Below are positions 62,120-64,000 of a stretch of 64,000 bases of DNA, piece after piece (the stretch's first letter is position 1; every line of letters begins with the position of its first letter). The stretch lies in assembly GCF_021462285.1 (NCBI RefSeq), contig NZ_CP082787.1, positions 1,612,001 through 1,676,000 on the forward strand, written 5' to 3'. Under the pieces are notes generated by a model. The model saw nothing but the letters and a program-made list of their open reading frames with translations. It did no database searches and was not told the DNA's origin. Source of the DNA: Serratia entomophila. Its GTDB lineage: Bacteria; Pseudomonadota; Gammaproteobacteria; Enterobacterales; Enterobacteriaceae. The position numbers and the translations under genes are program-made.

Positions 62120-63464
62120 GGCTTACGACATTCGTGGCCAGTTGGAAAGCGAACTGAATGATGAAATCGCTTATCGGATCGGCAGAGCTTTTGGCGAGTA
62201 CCTTCTCCCAGACACCGTGGTTTTGGGCAGCGATGCCCGCTTAACCAGTGAAAGTTTAAAACAATCTTTGGCCAGAGGGCTGTTGGATGCCGGCAGCTCG
62301 GTGATAGACATTGGCCTGAGCTGCTCGGAAGAGCTCTATTTCGCGACGGCCTTTTTGGCCGCCGACGGCGGGATTGAAGTGACGGGCAGCCACAATCCCG
62401 AACACTATAACGGCATGAAACTGGTCTGTAAGAATGCGCGGCCGATCAGCAGCGACTCGGGGCTATGGGAAATCAAGGCTCTGGCGGAGAAAGAGGCGTT
62501 TTCCCCGGCCGCCCGGCCGCAGGGCGATTATCTGCAGGCCGACATTCTTGATAACTATATCGACCATATCCTGTCGTATGTGGATTTATCCCGCTTCAAA
62601 CCGATGAAACTGCTGGTGAACGCCGGCAATGGCACGGCCGGGCATGTGATCGACGCAATAGAGCGGCGCTTCCGCCAGCATCAGGTGCCGTTGGAGTTTA
62701 TCAAAATTCAGCACGAGCCGGACGGTTCATTCCCACACGGCGTGCCAAATCCCTTGCTGCCTGAACGCCGTCAGGACACGGCGGAAGCGGTGCGCCGTTA
62801 CGGCGCCGACATGGGCATTGCCTTCGACGGCGACGCCGATCGCTGCTTCCTGTTTGACGACCAAGGCAATTTTATTGAGGGTTACTACATCGTTGGCCTG
62901 TTGGCCGAGGCCTTTCTGCGCAAACAACCGGGGGAAAAAATTGTTCACGATCCCCGTTTGAGCTGGAACACGGTCGATATCGTCAACCAGGCCGGCGGCA
63001 TTCCCGTGATGTCAAAAACCGGGCATGCGTTTATCAAAGAGCGGATGCGCGCAGAGGATGCGGTGTACGGCGGCGAAATGAGCGCGCACCACTATTTTCG
63101 CGATTTCTACTACTGCGACAGCGGCATGATCCCCTGGCTGATGGTCGCGGAAATCATGTCTTTGAAAAACAGAACGTTGGCGCAGCTGGTGGAAGAACGC
63201 ATCCAGGCTTATCCCTCCTCGGGGGAGATCAATATTGTTCTGGAACCCGGGATGTCCGCGAGCGAAATCGTGGAACGCCATTATCGCGAGCAGGCGCTGG
63301 ACATTGACATGACCGACGGCATTAGCATGACGTTTGCCGAATGGCGATTTAATTTACGCGAGTCGAATACCGAACCGCTGACCCGTCTTAACGTTGAATC
63401 GCGCGGCGATCGTGATTTGATGCAGCGAAAAACGGCTGAAATTCTGGCGCTGCTGCGCGGCTGA
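62097..63464 (+). CDS. manB: Phosphomannomutase ManB/CpsG
   Basis: A 455-residue alpha-D-phosphohexomutase that converts mannose-6-phosphate to mannose-1-phosphate for GDP-mannose synthesis. The phosphoserine loop [11 protein letters not shown] has the active Ser at 98; the metal-binding DGDADRC spans 244-250; [11 protein letters not shown] is the sugar loop and [14 protein letters not shown] the C-terminal phosphate site. The start at 62097 lies inside the proposed manC remnant. Shine-Dalgarno is weak. Confidence 0.96.
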   Translation: MAELTCFKAYDIRGQLESELNDEIAYRIGRAFGEYLLPDTVVLGSDARLTSESLKQSLARGLLDAGSSVIDIGLSCSEELYFATAFLAADGGIEVTGSHNPEHYNGMKLVCKNARPISSDSGLWEIKALAEKEAFSPAARPQGDYLQADILDNYIDHILSYVDLSRFKPMKLLVNAGNGTAGHVIDAIERRFRQHQVPLEFIKIQHEPDGSFPHGVPNPLLPERRQDTAEAVRRYGADMGIAFDGDADRCFLFDDQGNFIEGYYIVGLLAEAFLRKQPGEKIVHDPRLSWNTVDIVNQAGGIPVMSKTGHAFIKERMRAEDAVYGGEMSAHHYFRDFYYCDSGMIPWLMVAEIMSLKNRTLAQLVEERIQAYPSSGEINIVLEPGMSASEIVERHYREQALDIDMTDGISMTFAEWRFNLRESNTEPLTRLNVESRGDRDLMQRKTAEILALLRG

Positions 63465-63472
63465 TGCGAACG

Positions 63473-63497
63473 GGGCCTCCCGATTGACGAGAGGCCC
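63473..63497. terminator. Hairpin between convergent manB and hisIE
   Basis: GGGCCTC and GAGGCCC form a 7-bp stem with an 11-base loop in the 40-base gap between the two stops. No T-run. Confidence 0.45.
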
Positions 63498-63504
63498 GGC
63501 GAGA

Positions 63505-64000
63505 TTACTTCTGGTGCCGCTCGCGCAGCCGGCCGATCACCTTGCTCAGATCCAGATCCTGATCCTGCAGCAGCACCAGCAGGTGATAAATCAGGTCCGA
63601 GGCTTCGTTGGTCAGCTCTTCACGGTCGTTGACCGTGGCGGCCAGCGCGGTTTCCACGCCTTCTTCCCCGACCTTCTGCGCGATGCGCTTGGTGCCGCTG
63701 GCATACAGGCTGGCGGTGTACGAGCTGTCCGGGCTGGCGGTCTTGCGCTCCGCCAGCAGCTGTTCCAGCTGATAGAGGAAGGCCCAGTCGCTGGCGGCAG
63801 GGTGGAAGCAGCTGCTGTTGCCCAGGTGGCAGGTCGGGCCGATCGGATTGACCAGGATCAGCAGGGTATCGTTGTCGCAGTCCGGCGTGATGCTCACCAC
63901 GTTGAGGAAGTGGCCGGAGCTTTCGCCCTTGGTCCACAGCCGCTGTTTGGTGCGCGAGAAGAAGGTGACCTTGCCGCTTTGCTCGGTCGCCGCCAGCGCT
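63505..64000 (-). CDS. hisI: Bifunctional phosphoribosyl-AMP cyclohydrolase/phosphoribosyl-ATP pyrophosphatase (5' end beyond the window)
   Basis: The minus-strand frame is open to the window edge, so only the C-terminal part (about 164 residues) is seen. It starts within the cyclohydrolase domain ([20 protein letters not shown], then [14 protein letters not shown] and GPTCH, zinc/magnesium-binding residues) and continues into the pyrophosphatase domain ([20 protein letters not shown] and [14 protein letters not shown]). These are steps two and three of histidine synthesis. It is the last gene of the his operon, next to the polysaccharide locus as in E. coli. Confidence 0.95.
   Translation of the reverse strand, partial: ALAATEQSGKVTFFSRTKQRLWTKGESSGHFLNVVSITPDCDNDTLLILVNPIGPTCHLGNSSCFHPAASDWAFLYQLEQLLAERKTASPDSSYTASLYASGTKRIAQKVGEEGVETALAATVNDREELTNEASDLIYHLLVLLQDQDLDLSKVIGRLRERHQK

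Noticed and set aside
1..64000. CRISPR arrays, tRNA, rRNA and insertion sequences
   Set aside because: I looked for regular short repeats, cloverleaf-like sequences and transposase frames and found none.

Overview
The window is an enterobacterial chromosome segment, most likely from Serratia marcescens or a close relative. Two things support this: the housekeeping backbone (yohJK, metG, mrp, udk, dcd, asmA, dcuC, yegH, galF, gnd, manC/manB, hisIE) is Enterobacterales-like at protein level, and the interior carries slaA with lipBCD, the S-layer protein and its type I exporter described from S. marcescens. The species call is inference from remembered family sequences; no search was run.

Layout. 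(1) 1-14234, backbone: yohK (cut by the window edge) and yohJ, a YdeE-like MFS exporter, an orphan periplasmic sugar-binding protein and metG on the minus strand; mrp on plus; a PAP2 phosphatase on minus; udk, dcd, asmA and dcuC on plus; yegH on minus. (2) 14235-35044, a polysaccharide operon on the plus strand: a sigma70-like promoter and a clear JUMPstart/ops element precede galU-like and galF genes, then wza-wzb-wzc, a stem-loop, and an AT-rich run with two polytopic polymerase-type proteins, eight glycosyltransferases, a TupA-like ATP-grasp protein and the initiating transferase WbaP. (3) 35045-43643, slaA and lipBCD, separated by a perfect 32-base palindromic terminator. (4) 43699-46074, a minus-strand gene joining a Tat-type signal, a P22-tailspike-like head-binding domain and a pectate-lyase-like beta-helix. 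(5) 46495-52539, galE, rmlBACD and a Wzx flippase. (6) 52700-58630, an rmlA 3' remnant and a minus-strand cluster of three glycosyltransferases, a second Wzx and a third polymerase/ligase-type protein. (7) 58898-64000, gnd, a single-domain manC with a possible out-of-frame cupin tail, manB, and the 3' part of hisIE.

How it works together. The galF-gnd interval, the usual O-antigen/capsule site of enterics, supplies UDP-Glc/Gal (GalU, GalE), dTDP-rhamnose (RmlABCD) and GDP-mannose precursors (ManC, ManB). WbaP starts a repeat unit, the glycosyltransferases extend it, Wzx flips it, a Wzy polymerises it, and Wza-Wzb-Wzc export a capsule-type polymer. Within the same interval LipBCD exports SlaA, which may sit on a polysaccharide made by the neighbouring genes, as in the Caulobacter rsaA region. 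The tailspike-like enzyme may cut or trim that polysaccharide. The inverted cluster with its own Wzx and Wzy-like protein looks like a second polysaccharide system (possibly O antigen) using an initiating transferase encoded elsewhere.
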